This document shows, piece after piece, positions 34,412-43,183 of a stretch of 64,000 nucleotides of DNA. Position numbers and translations under genes: made by a program. Below the pieces are notes generated by a model, which did no database searches, had not been told where the DNA came from, and saw only the letters and a program-made list of their open reading frames with translations. The DNA is from Streptomyces sp. L-9-10 (GTDB taxonomy: Bacteria; Actinomycetota; Actinomycetes; Streptomycetales; Streptomycetaceae): assembly GCF_004151105.1 (NCBI RefSeq), contig NZ_PHRF01000152.1, positions 62,001 through 126,000 of the forward strand, written 5' to 3'. The stretch's first letter is position 1; every line of letters begins with the position of its first letter.

Positions 34412-35523
34412 GGGGTCCCTCCTTGCGGAAGCGGAAGCGGGCCTCGCGGTACGAGCCGGACCGAGCAGGCCAGCAGCACCAGCGGATGGACGAGATAGCC
34501 GAACCGGCTGGCCGGCATGAGCGCGATCGCCACGGTGAGCCCGAGAGCGAGCCGCCGGGCCGCCGCCGCGACGGTGCGGGGCGGGCGTACAAGAAGTGAG
34601 CCGGCCAGCAGCGCGGCGGCGACGGCGAGCAGCACGGCGGCCACGAGCGCACCGCCCGGCACGTGATCCGCGAGCAGCCGGCCGGGGAACGGCGAGGCCG
34701 CGGGCGACGGGGTCGCGGTGAGACCGAGCGGGAAGGCGATGACGTTGCGGTGGAAGCCCGCGGGGCCGGCGAGCGCGACGGGCGCGACGGCCGCCGCGAC
34801 GGCCGTGAGAGCCACTGCCCCGCAGCGCAGCGCGGGCCGCCCTCCGGAGCGCGCCGCGAGCAGCGCGACGGCCACCGGCAGCGCGGGCCAGGCCGTCCAC
34901 TTGAGCACGGCGGCGGCGCCGAGCACCAGCCCGGCGCGCCCGGCCCGGCCCTGTCCGGCGAGCGTCAGTCCCAGACACATCAGCCCGGCGACCGGCAGGT
35001 CGACTCCGCCGACCGCGAGCGGCAGCGCCACCGGAGGACACGCGGCGATCAGCAGCACCGTCGGGCTCCGCCGTACAGCGAGCACCAGCGCGCCGAGGAA
35101 GCAGCCGGCGAGCCACCAGCGCGCATCGCCCGGGAGCGCGCCGAAGACCGCCATGCCGGGCAGATACGGGTTGTAGTCGGCGAGTCCGGCGGGCTCCGGT
35201 ACGTACGGGCTGCCGGTACGCAGCAGCAGTTCCCCGGAGCGCTCCACGACGTCGACCTCCAGCTGCCCCCGGCCCGTGCCGACGAGCAGCAGCAGCGGCA
35301 GCGCCACCGCGCCCGTCACCGCCACGACCGCGGACCTCCGCGCCCCGCCGCCCGGCCGCCCGGCAATCAGCGCCGCCGCCGCGTAGCCGGCGGCGGCGAT
35401 CCCTCCCCACACCCGGTGCGGAGTCGGACCGGACACGAGACCGAAGGCCAGTGCCACGACCGCGCACGCCGCCCAGCCGAACACCCGGTGCCGCGCCCGT
35501 CGCGGACCCCCTTGAGCCGGCAT
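34324..35523 (-). CDS. GT87-family (DUF2029) polytopic glycosyltransferase
   Basis: A 399-residue membrane protein with about ten or eleven hydrophobic segments. A loop after the second helix pair carries the acidic patch EVDVVERSGELLLRTGSPYV, then YNPYLPG, typical of GT-C enzymes of the GT87 group (PimE relatives), which use polyprenyl-phosphate mannose outside the membrane. Start ATG 35523 is preceded by AAGGGGG. That ribosome site lies in one arm of a 10-bp inverted repeat. It pairs with a cytosolic GT4 gene downstream, consistent with phosphatidylinositol mannoside or related lipid assembly. Confidence 0.78.
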   Translation of the reverse strand: MPAQGGPRRARHRVFGWAACAVVALAFGLVSGPTPHRVWGGIAAAGYAAAALIAGRPGGGARRSAVVAVTGAVALPLLLLVGTGRGQLEVDVVERSGELLLRTGSPYVPEPAGLADYNPYLPGMAVFGALPGDARWWLAGCFLGALVLAVRRSPTVLLIAACPPVALPLAVGGVDLPVAGLMCLGLTLAGQGRAGRAGLVLGAAAVLKWTAWPALPVAVALLAARSGGRPALRCGAVALTAVAAAVAPVALAGPAGFHRNVIAFPLGLTATPSPAASPFPGRLLADHVPGGALVAAVLLAVAAALLAGSLLVRPPRTVAAAARRLALGLTVAIALMPASRFGYLVHPLVLLACSVRLVPRGPLPLPQGGTPCPELCPGRSSSPMTFRPGKEVSKPSSGP

Positions 35524-35529
35524 GAAAAC

Positions 35530-35566
35530 CCCCTTTCCTGGCGTGGCTCCGAGGCTAGGAAAGGGG
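35530..35566 (-). promoter_or_regulatory. Inverted repeat covering the GT87 gene ribosome site
   Basis: CCCCTTTCCT (35530-35539) pairs with AGGAAAGGGG (35557-35566). On the minus strand the proximal arm contains the AAGGGG ribosome site of the GT87-like gene, so RNA folding would hide it. It may equally be a DNA operator between divergent genes. Confidence 0.5.
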
Positions 35567-35687
35567 CATGCCCGGCACGTCAACCGTGGCTCCGGTCCCG
35601 GGAGTCACCCCGTGGTACGAGATCCGGGCCGGGGATCAGCCCGTGCTCCGACGCGGCCACCGGCCGGGATGCCGAAGAATCGGGGGT

Positions 35688-36908
35688 ATGAACGACCGAT
35701 TCGGGACCCTGCGGGCACGGCTGCGCCGCATGGTCGGCTGCCCCGCGTATCCCTGGGTCACCGGAGCCCTGCTGACGGGCTGTGCGGCGGCGGAGCTGTG
35801 GCGGCTGCCGGCCGGGCCGACGGTCTCGGCGGGGGTGCTGGTCTCGACGGCGTCCCTGATGTGGCGCCGGGCCCTGCCCGCGGTGTCGATCCTGACGGTG
35901 GCGTCGGTCCTGATCAGCTTCACCGCCAGTCCCTCGTCCAGTCTCTACGCCACAGCGGCGGCGGCCGGGCTGATCGGCTGCTACACCCTCGGCCGACAGC
36001 GGGTACAGCACCCCGCGCTGCTCGTCGGCGCTGGGTTTCTCGCGGCCCTGGCGGCGAATCTGGTGCACATCAGTACGTGGCAGCGCACCGCCCGGGACCT
36101 CCTCCCCTCCATGCGGCGGGGCGACGCGTTCTCCCTCGGGTGGTTCGCCGAGACCTTCGTCCTGACCGCCGTGGTCCTCGGCGCCGTCAGCACCGGCGAC
36201 GCCGTACGCGCACGCGAGGAGACCCGGCGCGAACGGAGCGCCGCGCAGGAACGGCTGATCGCGATGGAGCGCCGCCGGGCGGCGGAGGCCGAGCGCGCGG
36301 CGATCGCCCGCGAACTGCACGATGTCGTCTCCCATTCGGTCTCGATGATCGCGGTGCAGGCGGAGAGCGCGGCGTACACCACCCCCGGCCTCTCGCCCGA
36401 GGCCCGGACCGCGTTCCAGGACATCGCCGGGACGGCACGCTCCTCGATGGCCGAACTGCGGCGGCTGCTCGGGGTGCTGCGCACCCGTCCCGACGAGAAG
36501 GCCGCGACCGCGCCGCCGCCGTCGCTCGACGCGCTGGACGAACTGCTGGAGCAGCACCGCGCGGTGGGCGGCGAGGCGGAGCTGCGGTTCACCGGCGAGC
36601 GGGGCGCCGCCGGCGAGCGGAACGGACCGCCCGCCTCCTGGGAGCTGTCGGCGTACCGCATCGTGCAGGAGGCGCTGACCAACGCGCGCCGGCACGCGCC
36701 CGGCGCCCGTACGCTGGTGGAGATCGGCTACCTCGCCGACCGGCTGGCCATCCGGGTCGGCGACGACGGTCCGGGGCCCGCCCCCGACCGGCCCTGGGGA
36801 CACGGTCTGGCGGGGATGCGGGAACGGGCCGCCCTGCTGGGCGGGCGGCTCACGGCCGGTCCGGGGCCTGACGGCGGTTTTCTCGTGGAGGCGGAACTCC
36901 CTTGGTGA
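35688..36908 (+). CDS. Sensor histidine kinase, NarL/DesK type
   Basis: Membrane sensor of 406 residues. About five N-terminal hydrophobic segments span residues 20-165, then a coiled coil rich in Arg/Glu, and the dimerisation box with the phospho-accepting His in IARELHDVVSHSVSMIAVQA. The ATPase domain has IVQEALTNARRHAP (N box), VGDDGPG and HGLAGMRERAALLGG. ATG 35688 follows GGGGG. The stop overlaps the response regulator start (GTGA), so the pair is co-translated. There is no hint of the signal sensed; the membrane domain has no large extracellular loop. Confidence 0.92.
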   Translation: MNDRFGTLRARLRRMVGCPAYPWVTGALLTGCAAAELWRLPAGPTVSAGVLVSTASLMWRRALPAVSILTVASVLISFTASPSSSLYATAAAAGLIGCYTLGRQRVQHPALLVGAGFLAALAANLVHISTWQRTARDLLPSMRRGDAFSLGWFAETFVLTAVVLGAVSTGDAVRAREETRRERSAAQERLIAMERRRAAEAERAAIARELHDVVSHSVSMIAVQAESAAYTTPGLSPEARTAFQDIAGTARSSMAELRRLLGVLRTRPDEKAATAPPPSLDALDELLEQHRAVGGEAELRFTGERGAAGERNGPPASWELSAYRIVQEALTNARRHAPGARTLVEIGYLADRLAIRVGDDGPGPAPDRPWGHGLAGMRERAALLGGRLTAGPGPDGGFLVEAELPW

Positions 36909-37576
36909 TCAGGGCGATCGTGGCCGACGACCAGGCGGTCGTACGGACCGGCTTCGTCAATCTGCTGGCCACGCAGGACGACATCACGGTGGTGGCGGAG
37001 GCGGAGGACGGCGTCCAGGCGGTCCGTGCCGCCGCCGAGCACCGGCCCGATCTGGCGCTGCTCGACATCCGCATGCCGCACAAGAACGGCATCGAGGCGG
37101 CCCGCGAGATCCTCGCCGCGTCCGGTGGATCGACGAAGGTGCTGATCCTGACCACCTTCGATCTCGACGAGTACGTGTACGACGCGCTCGCGGCGGGAGC
37201 CGGCGGCTTCCTCCTGAAGGACGCGACCTTTCCCGAACTGCTGCACGCCGTACGGGTCGTGGCCAGGGGCGACGCGCTGCTCGCGCCCGAGGTCACCAAG
37301 CGGCTGATCGCGGAGTTCGCGCGGCAGCGGGAGTCGGTGCTGCCCGTGCGCACGCTGGACGGGCTGACCGCGCGCGAGGCCGAGGTGCTCGTACTGATCG
37401 CGCGCGGTCTGTCCAACGCCGAGATCGCCGGCCGGCTCACCATCTCGGACCACACGGTCAAGACGCATATCAACCGGCTGTTCGCGAAGATGCGGCTCAG
37501 GGACCGGGCGCAGGCGGTGATCCTGGCGTACGAACTCGGTCTGGTGCGGCCGGGGGCGGGGCGCCATGGCCCGTGA
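36905..37576 (+). CDS. Response regulator, NarL/LuxR type
   Basis: A 223-residue DNA-binding partner of the kinase. The receiver domain has the acidic pair in VADDQAV, the phospho-accepting Asp in LALLDIRMPHKNG, Thr in LILTTFD, and Lys in GFLLKDATF. The LuxR-type helix-turn-helix is LTAREAEVLVLIARGLSNAE to DHTVKTHINRLFAKM. GTG 36905 overlaps the kinase stop codon. The 3' end overlaps the convergent ABC ATPase gene by 80 bases. Confidence 0.93.
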   Translation: MIRAIVADDQAVVRTGFVNLLATQDDITVVAEAEDGVQAVRAAAEHRPDLALLDIRMPHKNGIEAAREILAASGGSTKVLILTTFDLDEYVYDALAAGAGGFLLKDATFPELLHAVRVVARGDALLAPEVTKRLIAEFARQRESVLPVRTLDGLTAREAEVLVLIARGLSNAEIAGRLTISDHTVKTHINRLFAKMRLRDRAQAVILAYELGLVRPGAGRHGP

Positions 37577-38759
37577 GGTACGGGGACGGCCCGGCCGTGT
37601 CCGCCGCCCGACCGCCCGGCCGGTCCCGGTCCCGGTCCCGGTCCGATGCCCGCACGCTCTGCGGGTCCTGATCCGCCGCCCTCATGCCCGGCCGGTCCTG
37701 GGCGGCCGGCACTCCGGGCCGGTCCTGGGCGGCCAGCACCACCACCTCCTCGGCGGCGAAGGCGACCCCCACCTCCGCGCCCTCCTCCGGCGCCTCGCGC
37801 AGCCCGCACTCGGCCTCGATGTCCGGTGCGCCGGTGAGTGCGCCGGGCCGTAGCAGTACGGCGACCCGGCCGCCGGTGAACGTACGCGCCCCGACCGTGC
37901 AGGGCAGCCCTTCACCGGGGGCCACGAGACGTACCCCGGCGGGCCGCACCAGCACCGTCCGCTCGCCCTGGGCCGATCCGCCGGGGACCGGGACCTTCCC
38001 CCAGACCGTGTCGGCGACCGCGCCGCTCACCGTCGCGTCCACGACATTGCCGAAGCCGAGGAACCGCGCGACGAAGGCGGAGGCGGGCCGCTGCCAGACC
38101 TCCAGCGGGGTGCCGGTCTGGGCGATACGGCCGTCGCGCATCACCACCACCCGGTCGGCGAGCGCGAAGGCCTCGCCCTGGTCATGGGTGACGGCGAGCA
38201 CGGTCGTACCCAACCGTCCGAACAGTCCGCGCAGTTCGACCACGAGCCGGTCGCGCAGGCCGCGGTCGAGCTGACCGAGCGGTTCGTCCAGCATCAGCAG
38301 CCGCGGCCTCGGCGCGAGCGCCCGTGCCAGCGCCACCCGCTGCTGTTCGCCGCCCGACAGCTCGGCGACGGCCCGGCGGCCGGCCCCCGGCAGTCCGACG
38401 AGGTCGAGCAACTCATCGACGCGGCGGTCCTGTTCGCCCCGGGTGGCGCCGCGTATCCGCAGGCCGAAGGCGACATTGCCGCGCACGTCACGCTGCGGGA
38501 AGAGCTGGTGGTCCTGGAACATCAGGCCGACGCCGCGCCGGTGCACCGGTACCCCCGACTGGTCGGAGCCGTCGAGCGCCACCCGTCCGCCGGCCGGCTC
38601 CTGGAGCCCGGCGACCACCCGCAGCAGCGTCGATTTGCCGCTGCCGCTCGGTCCGAGCACACAGACGATCTCGTGCTCGGCGATCTCCAGATCCACCGCG
38701 TCGAGCGCGGTGCGGGCGCCGAACCGTACGGTCACGTCCGACAGGGTCAGCAAGGCCAT
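37497..38759 (-). CDS. thiQ: Thiamine-type ABC transporter ATP-binding protein
   Basis: ATPase of 420 residues. Walker A is GPSGSGKSTLLRVVAG, signature LSGGEQQRVALARAL, Walker B LLMLDEPLGQLD, switch His in AVTHDQGEAF. A TOBE-like C-terminal part follows. The last 70 or so residues are an odd low-complexity tail with repeated AAQDRPG and DRDRDRDR, read through GGTCCC and longer direct repeats, and its last 80 bases are antisense to the response regulator. ATG 38759 overlaps the permease stop (ATGA). The TPP riboswitch before the operon identifies the transported compound as thiamine or a precursor. Confidence 0.88.
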   Translation of the reverse strand: MALLTLSDVTVRFGARTALDAVDLEIAEHEIVCVLGPSGSGKSTLLRVVAGLQEPAGGRVALDGSDQSGVPVHRRGVGLMFQDHQLFPQRDVRGNVAFGLRIRGATRGEQDRRVDELLDLVGLPGAGRRAVAELSGGEQQRVALARALAPRPRLLMLDEPLGQLDRGLRDRLVVELRGLFGRLGTTVLAVTHDQGEAFALADRVVVMRDGRIAQTGTPLEVWQRPASAFVARFLGFGNVVDATVSGAVADTVWGKVPVPGGSAQGERTVLVRPAGVRLVAPGEGLPCTVGARTFTGGRVAVLLRPGALTGAPDIEAECGLREAPEEGAEVGVAFAAEEVVVLAAQDRPGVPAAQDRPGMRAADQDPQSVRASDRDRDRDRPGGRAADTAGPSPYLTGHGAPPPAAPDRVRTPGSPPAPGP

Positions 38760-40486
38760 CAGAACTCTCCCGAGCGGTCGGTACGGATACGTTCCAGCGC
38801 CAGCAGCGACACCGCGCACACCACCATCAGGACCGTGGAAAGGGCCATCGCCTGGCCGTAGTTCAGCTCGCCCGGCCGCCCCAGCAGCCGCGCGACGGCC
38901 ACCGGCAGCGTCGGCCGGTCCGGGCGGGCGATGAAGACCGTCGCGCCGAACTCGCCGAGCGAGACGGCGAACGCGAACCCGGCGGCGACCAGCGACGCCC
39001 GCCGTACCAGCGGCAGATCCACCTCCCGCCAGGCGCGCAGCGGCGACGCTCCGAGCACGGCCGCCGCCTCGCGCAGCCGTCCGTCGACCGCCCGCAGCAC
39101 CGGCAGCATGGTCCGTACGACGAAGGGCACCCCCACCAGCGCCTGGGCGAGCGGCACCAGGATCCAGGAGGCCCGCAGATCCAGCGGCGGCTTGTCCAGC
39201 GTGATCAGGAAACCGAAGCCGACGGTCACGGCCGAGACGCCGAGCGGCAGCATCAGCAGCGCGTCGAAGCCCCGCACGAGACGGCCCGCGCGCCGGGTGA
39301 GCGCGGCGGCGGCCAGCCCTCCGACCACCAGCGCGACGGCGGTCGCGACGAGCGCGTACCGCAGTGAGTTCCAGACCGCTTCCAGCGGCGGTACGAGGAA
39401 GGTGCCGCCGCTGGACTCCACCGATCCGAGGGCCCGGTAGAAGTCGAATCCGTATCCGCCGGGACCGTCCAGGGAGCGTTCGACGAGCACCCCCAACGGC
39501 ACCAGGATCAGCAGCAGTACGGTGCCGAGCACCCCGCCGAGCAGCGCCCACTGCCCGGCGCCGCGCGGCCGGCGTGCGGTCAGCGCGGGGTCGACCAGCC
39601 GCAGCGCGGTCTCCCGCCGCCGTACGGTCCACGCGTGCACCGCGAGGACCGCGCCGACCGCCGCGAACTGCACCAGCGTGAGCACGGCGGCGGTGGGCAG
39701 ATCGAGGAGCTGCGCGGTCTGCCGGTAGATCTCCACCTCCAGGGTGGAGAAGCCGGGGCCGCCCAGGATCTGTACGACCCCGAAGGAGGTGAAGGTGAAG
39801 AGGAAGACCATCAGCGCGGCGGCGGCGACGGCGGGACCGAGGGCCGGCAGCGTCACCCGCCACCAGGCCGCGAACCGTCCCGCGCCGAGCACCCGGGCCG
39901 CCTCCTCCTGGCGCGGGTCGAGCTGCGCCCACAGCCCGCCCACCGTCCTGACGACCACCGCGTAGTTGAAGAAGACATGCGCGAGGAGGATCGCCCAGAC
40001 GGAGGTGTCGAGCCGTACGCCCCACAGGTCGTCGAGGAGTCCGCCGCGCCCGAGCAGCGCCAGGAAGGCGGTGCCGGCCACGACGGTCGGCAGCACGAAC
40101 GGGACGGTGACGACCGCGCGCAGCAGCTGTTTGCCGGGGAAGTCGAAGCGGGCGAAGACATACGCGCCCGGCAGCGCGATCAGCAGCGTCAGCGCGGTGG
40201 AGGCGAGCGCCTGCCAGGTGGTGAACCACAGGACGCCGAGGATGTCCGGGCGGGCCAGTACGTCCCCGATCCGGCCGACCTGCCAGCCGCCGTCCGTCTT
40301 CAGTCCCCGGCCCACGATCGCGGCCACCGGATAGGCGAAGAAGACGGCGAAGAAGGCGACGGGCACGGCCATGAGGGCGAGCCGTACGGCGTTTCCGCGC
40401 CCCCGGCCCCTGCCGCGCCCCGGCCGTCCTCCCCCCGGCGTCCTGGGGGTTACTTCACTACGAGTGAGGACCACGACTGGATCCAC
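38759..40486 (-). CDS. thiP: Thiamine-type ABC transporter permease (two fused halves)
   Basis: A 575-residue permease with about twelve transmembrane segments arranged as two BPD-type halves, as in ThiP. Each half has an EAA-type loop contacting the ATPase: EEAARVLGAGRFAAWWRVTL and REAAAVLGASPLRAWREVDL. GTG 40486 overlaps the thiB 3' end by 37 bases; a second GTG at 40474 is possible. It follows thiB and precedes thiQ in a fully overlapping operon. Confidence 0.9.
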   Translation of the reverse strand: MDPVVVLTRSEVTPRTPGGGRPGRGRGRGRGNAVRLALMAVPVAFFAVFFAYPVAAIVGRGLKTDGGWQVGRIGDVLARPDILGVLWFTTWQALASTALTLLIALPGAYVFARFDFPGKQLLRAVVTVPFVLPTVVAGTAFLALLGRGGLLDDLWGVRLDTSVWAILLAHVFFNYAVVVRTVGGLWAQLDPRQEEAARVLGAGRFAAWWRVTLPALGPAVAAAALMVFLFTFTSFGVVQILGGPGFSTLEVEIYRQTAQLLDLPTAAVLTLVQFAAVGAVLAVHAWTVRRRETALRLVDPALTARRPRGAGQWALLGGVLGTVLLLILVPLGVLVERSLDGPGGYGFDFYRALGSVESSGGTFLVPPLEAVWNSLRYALVATAVALVVGGLAAAALTRRAGRLVRGFDALLMLPLGVSAVTVGFGFLITLDKPPLDLRASWILVPLAQALVGVPFVVRTMLPVLRAVDGRLREAAAVLGASPLRAWREVDLPLVRRASLVAAGFAFAVSLGEFGATVFIARPDRPTLPVAVARLLGRPGELNYGQAMALSTVLMVVCAVSLLALERIRTDRSGEF

Positions 40487-41592
40487 TGCTCACGGTGGGC
40501 GGCGATCGTGTCGGGGGCCACGGCCTCGGGCGTGTCGACGGTCGCGCCGAACTTCGTGAACAGCTCGGGCAGCGCGACGTCCTTGACCACGGGGTTGACG
40601 AACATGTTCAGCGGCATGTCCGCCTGGAACTTCTCGCCGATCAGGAAGTCCAGCAGCGCCTTGCCGCCGGCCTCGTTCTTCGCGCCGCCCAGCAGACCGG
40701 CGAACTCGGTCTGCCGGAAGCAGGTCCCGGTGGAGACCCCGGTCGGCGCCTCCTCGGGCCGGGGCTCGGCGTACAGCACCTCGACGGGCGGGCTGGAGGC
40801 GTACGAGACGACGAGCGGCCGGTCGGCCTTGGCCTTCCTGCCGCCCGCGGAGCCGGAGAAGCTGTCGTTGTACGCCTGCTCCCAGCTGTCCACGACCTGG
40901 ACTCCGTTGTCCTTCAGTTTCTTCCAGTAGTCCTGCCAGCCCTTGTCGCCGTACCGCGCGACCGTGCCGAGGAGGAAGCCGAGGCCGGGTGAGGAGGTCG
41001 CGGCGTTCTCGGTGACGAGGAGGTTCTTGTACTGGGGCTTGATCAGATCGTCGAAGGTCCGCGGTGGCGCCAGCTTCTTGTCCGCGAAGTACTTCTTGTC
41101 GTAGTTGACGCAGATGTCGCCGGTGTCGACCGGGGTGACCCGGTTCTTGTCCTTGTCGAGCCGCGCGCTCTCCTCGACGCGGTCCAGGCCCTTCGCCTTG
41201 TACGGCGTGAACAGGCCGTTGTCGAGGGCGCGGGAGAGCAGGGTGTTGTCGACACCGAAGAAGACATCGCCCTGGGGCGAACCCTTCGTCAGGATCTCCT
41301 TGTTGAGGGCCTCCCCGGCGTCGCCGCTCTTCAGGACCTTGACCGTGTAACCGGTCTCCTTGGTGAACTCCTTCAGCACGGCGGGCGAGGCGTTGAACGA
41401 GTCGTGGCTGACGAGGGTGACGGTCCTGGACTCCGGACCGCCGCTGCCGCCGTCACCGGACGGTGTGGAGCCGCCGGACCCGCCGCAGGCGGCGAGCGCC
41501 GAGACGCCGAGCGCGGCGGCGAGCGCGCCGACGGCCGCCCTTCTCGTGCTGGTACGCGTACGGGTGCGGGGACGGATACGGGTACTGCTCAC
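40450..41592 (-). CDS. thiB: Thiamine-type ABC transporter substrate-binding lipoprotein
   Basis: Extracytoplasmic binding protein of 380 residues. An Arg/Thr-rich N-terminus, hydrophobic stretch and lipobox LAAC (about residue 33) mark a lipoprotein. The mature part has VTLVSHDSFNASPAVLKEF, then DVFFGVDNTLLSRAL and YDKKYFADKKLAPP, which match the ThiB family. GTG 41592 has AGGAGGAAA upstream. A TPP riboswitch lies in the leader, so expression should fall when thiamine pyrophosphate is abundant. Confidence 0.93.
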   Translation of the reverse strand: MSSTRIRPRTRTRTSTRRAAVGALAAALGVSALAACGGSGGSTPSGDGGSGGPESRTVTLVSHDSFNASPAVLKEFTKETGYTVKVLKSGDAGEALNKEILTKGSPQGDVFFGVDNTLLSRALDNGLFTPYKAKGLDRVEESARLDKDKNRVTPVDTGDICVNYDKKYFADKKLAPPRTFDDLIKPQYKNLLVTENAATSSPGLGFLLGTVARYGDKGWQDYWKKLKDNGVQVVDSWEQAYNDSFSGSAGGRKAKADRPLVVSYASSPPVEVLYAEPRPEEAPTGVSTGTCFRQTEFAGLLGGAKNEAGGKALLDFLIGEKFQADMPLNMFVNPVVKDVALPELFTKFGATVDTPEAVAPDTIAAHREQWIQSWSSLVVK

Positions 41593-41628
41593 TGACTTTC
41601 CTCCTGGGATGTCCAGGAGAAGACGCGG

Positions 41629-41667
41629 CCCTGCCCGGGGTCCGTACGGTCCGGACTCCGGGCAGGG
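41629..41667 (-). promoter_or_regulatory. Leader hairpin between TPP riboswitch and thiB
   Basis: CCCTGCCCGG (41629-41638) pairs with CCGGGCAGGG (41658-41667); the loop holds smaller GGACC-type pairs. It sits just after the aptamer and before the thiB ribosome site, the place expected for an expression platform. No T-run follows. Confidence 0.55.
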
Positions 41668-41683
41668 CGCTACAGCTTGAGTG

Positions 41684-41796
41684 GTGTCCGAACTTCCTAC
41701 CCAGAATGACCTGGGCAAGGTTCAGAGGGTCTGCGACCGCTGCCCGCTCCCACGGACATGTGCCGCACTCTCAGCGCTGTGGCGCTCCCCTGTCGG
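41684..41796 (-). promoter_or_regulatory. TPP riboswitch (THI element)
   Basis: On the minus strand the aptamer reads GGGGAGC, then CTGAGAGTGCGGC, a variable stem, GACCCTCTGAACCT, and closes with CTGGGTAGGAAG. These are the conserved pyrimidine-binding CUGAGA and the diphosphate-binding helix elements of the TPP aptamer in correct order. It precedes thiB by about 90 bases and would control thiB-thiP-thiQ. Confidence 0.93.
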
Positions 41797-41859
41797 AAAA
41801 TATGCAATACGTTCAGGCCAAGGTTACCCCGTGGCGCCGTACCGACTCCTCCCGCGCTC

Positions 41860-42972
41860 CTACCGCTCGGAGGCCGCCAGCTGTCCGCACGCCCCGTCGA
41901 TCTCCTGGCCCCGGGTGTCCCGTACGGTCACCGGCACGCCGTGGGCCGCGATCGCCTCGACGAACGCCTTCTCGTCCTCGGGGCGCGACGCCGTCCACTT
42001 CGAGCCGGGCGTCGGGTTGAGCGGGATCAGATTGACGTGCACCCGCTTGCCCTTGAGCAGCCGGCCCAGCCGGTCGCCGCGCCACGCCTGGTCGTTGATG
42101 TCGCGGATCAGCGCGTACTCGATGGAGACCCGGCGGCCCGACTTCTCCGCGTACTCCCAGGCGGCGTCCAGCACTTCCCGTACCTTCCACCGCGTATTGA
42201 CCGGCACGAGGGTGTCGCGCAGCTCGTCGTCGGGCGCGTGCAGGGAGACCGCGAGCCGGCACTTGAAGCCCTCGTCGGCGAAGCGCAGCATCGCGGGCAC
42301 CAGACCGACCGTCGAGACGGTGATCCCGCGCTGCGAGAGGCCCAGACCGTCCGGCTCGGGGTCGGTGAGCCGGCGGATCGCCCCGACCACCCGGTTGTAG
42401 TTGGCGAGCGGCTCGCCCATCCCCATGAAGACGATGTTGGACAGCCGCGAGGGGCCGCCGGGGACCTCGCCGTCACGCAGCGCGCGCATCCCGTCGACGA
42501 TCTGGTGCACGATCTCGGCGGTGGAGAGGTTACGGTCCAGACCGGCCTGGCCGGTGGCGCAGAACGGGCAGTTCATCCCGCAGCCCGCCTGCGAGGAGAT
42601 GCACATGGTGACCCGGTCCGGGTAGCGCATCAGCACCGACTCGACGAGGGTGCCGTCGTGCAGCCGCCACAGGGTCTTACGGGTGGTGTCGTCGTCGCAC
42701 GAGATGTGCCGTACCACCGACATCAGGTCGGGCAGCAGCTCCGTGGCGAGCTTCTGGCGCGCGGCGGCCGGGATGTCGGTCCACTGCTCGGGGTCGTGCG
42801 CGTACCGCGCGAAGTAGTGCTGCGACAGCTGCTTGGCGCGGAACGGCTTCTCGCCGATCGCGGCGACGGCCTCGCGGCGCTCCGCGGGGGTGAGGTCGGC
42901 GAGATGCCGCGGGGGCTTCTTGGCTCCGCGAGGCGCGACGAAAGTGAGTTCTCCGGGTGTCGGCGGGGCCAT
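41860..42972 (-). CDS. rlmN: 23S rRNA (adenine-2503-C2)-methyltransferase
   Basis: Radical-SAM enzyme of 370 residues that methylates C2 of A2503 in 23S rRNA and also A37 of some tRNAs. The 4Fe-4S cysteines are in GCGMNCPFCATGQAG, GMGEPLANYN binds SAM, and VNLIPLNPTPGSKW lies near the end. The Cys of the C-terminal GACGQLA is the catalytic residue that resolves the adduct. ATG 42972 begins MAPPTPGELTF. It lies 211 bases downstream of cdsA, past a terminator, so it has its own promoter. Confidence 0.96.
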   Translation of the reverse strand: MAPPTPGELTFVAPRGAKKPPRHLADLTPAERREAVAAIGEKPFRAKQLSQHYFARYAHDPEQWTDIPAAARQKLATELLPDLMSVVRHISCDDDTTRKTLWRLHDGTLVESVLMRYPDRVTMCISSQAGCGMNCPFCATGQAGLDRNLSTAEIVHQIVDGMRALRDGEVPGGPSRLSNIVFMGMGEPLANYNRVVGAIRRLTDPEPDGLGLSQRGITVSTVGLVPAMLRFADEGFKCRLAVSLHAPDDELRDTLVPVNTRWKVREVLDAAWEYAEKSGRRVSIEYALIRDINDQAWRGDRLGRLLKGKRVHVNLIPLNPTPGSKWTASRPEDEKAFVEAIAAHGVPVTVRDTRGQEIDGACGQLAASER

Positions 42973-43092
42973 GAAAAACCAAATCTCCTCGGTGCGGCGA
43001 GGCCGGGCTACCCCCGCTGTGGCGGGGAGTACGGCAGGACGGTGCCGGTGCCGGGAGACCTCACGGGAACGGCTTCACAGCCGCGGGGCTCA

Positions 43093-43126
43093 AAAGGGCC
43101 CGCCACCCGTGAGCGGCGAGCCCTTT
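43093..43126 (-). terminator. Intrinsic terminator after cdsA
   Basis: AAAGGGC (43093-43099) pairs with GCCCTTT (43120-43126), enclosing CGCC/GGCG. On the minus strand the stem is followed by TTTT. It ends the rpsB-to-cdsA transcription unit. Confidence 0.8.
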
Positions 43127-43183
43127 CAGGGTAACCGGTACGGGTAGTGCCGCGACGGGCCGACCTTGCCGGGGACGAGAGCA

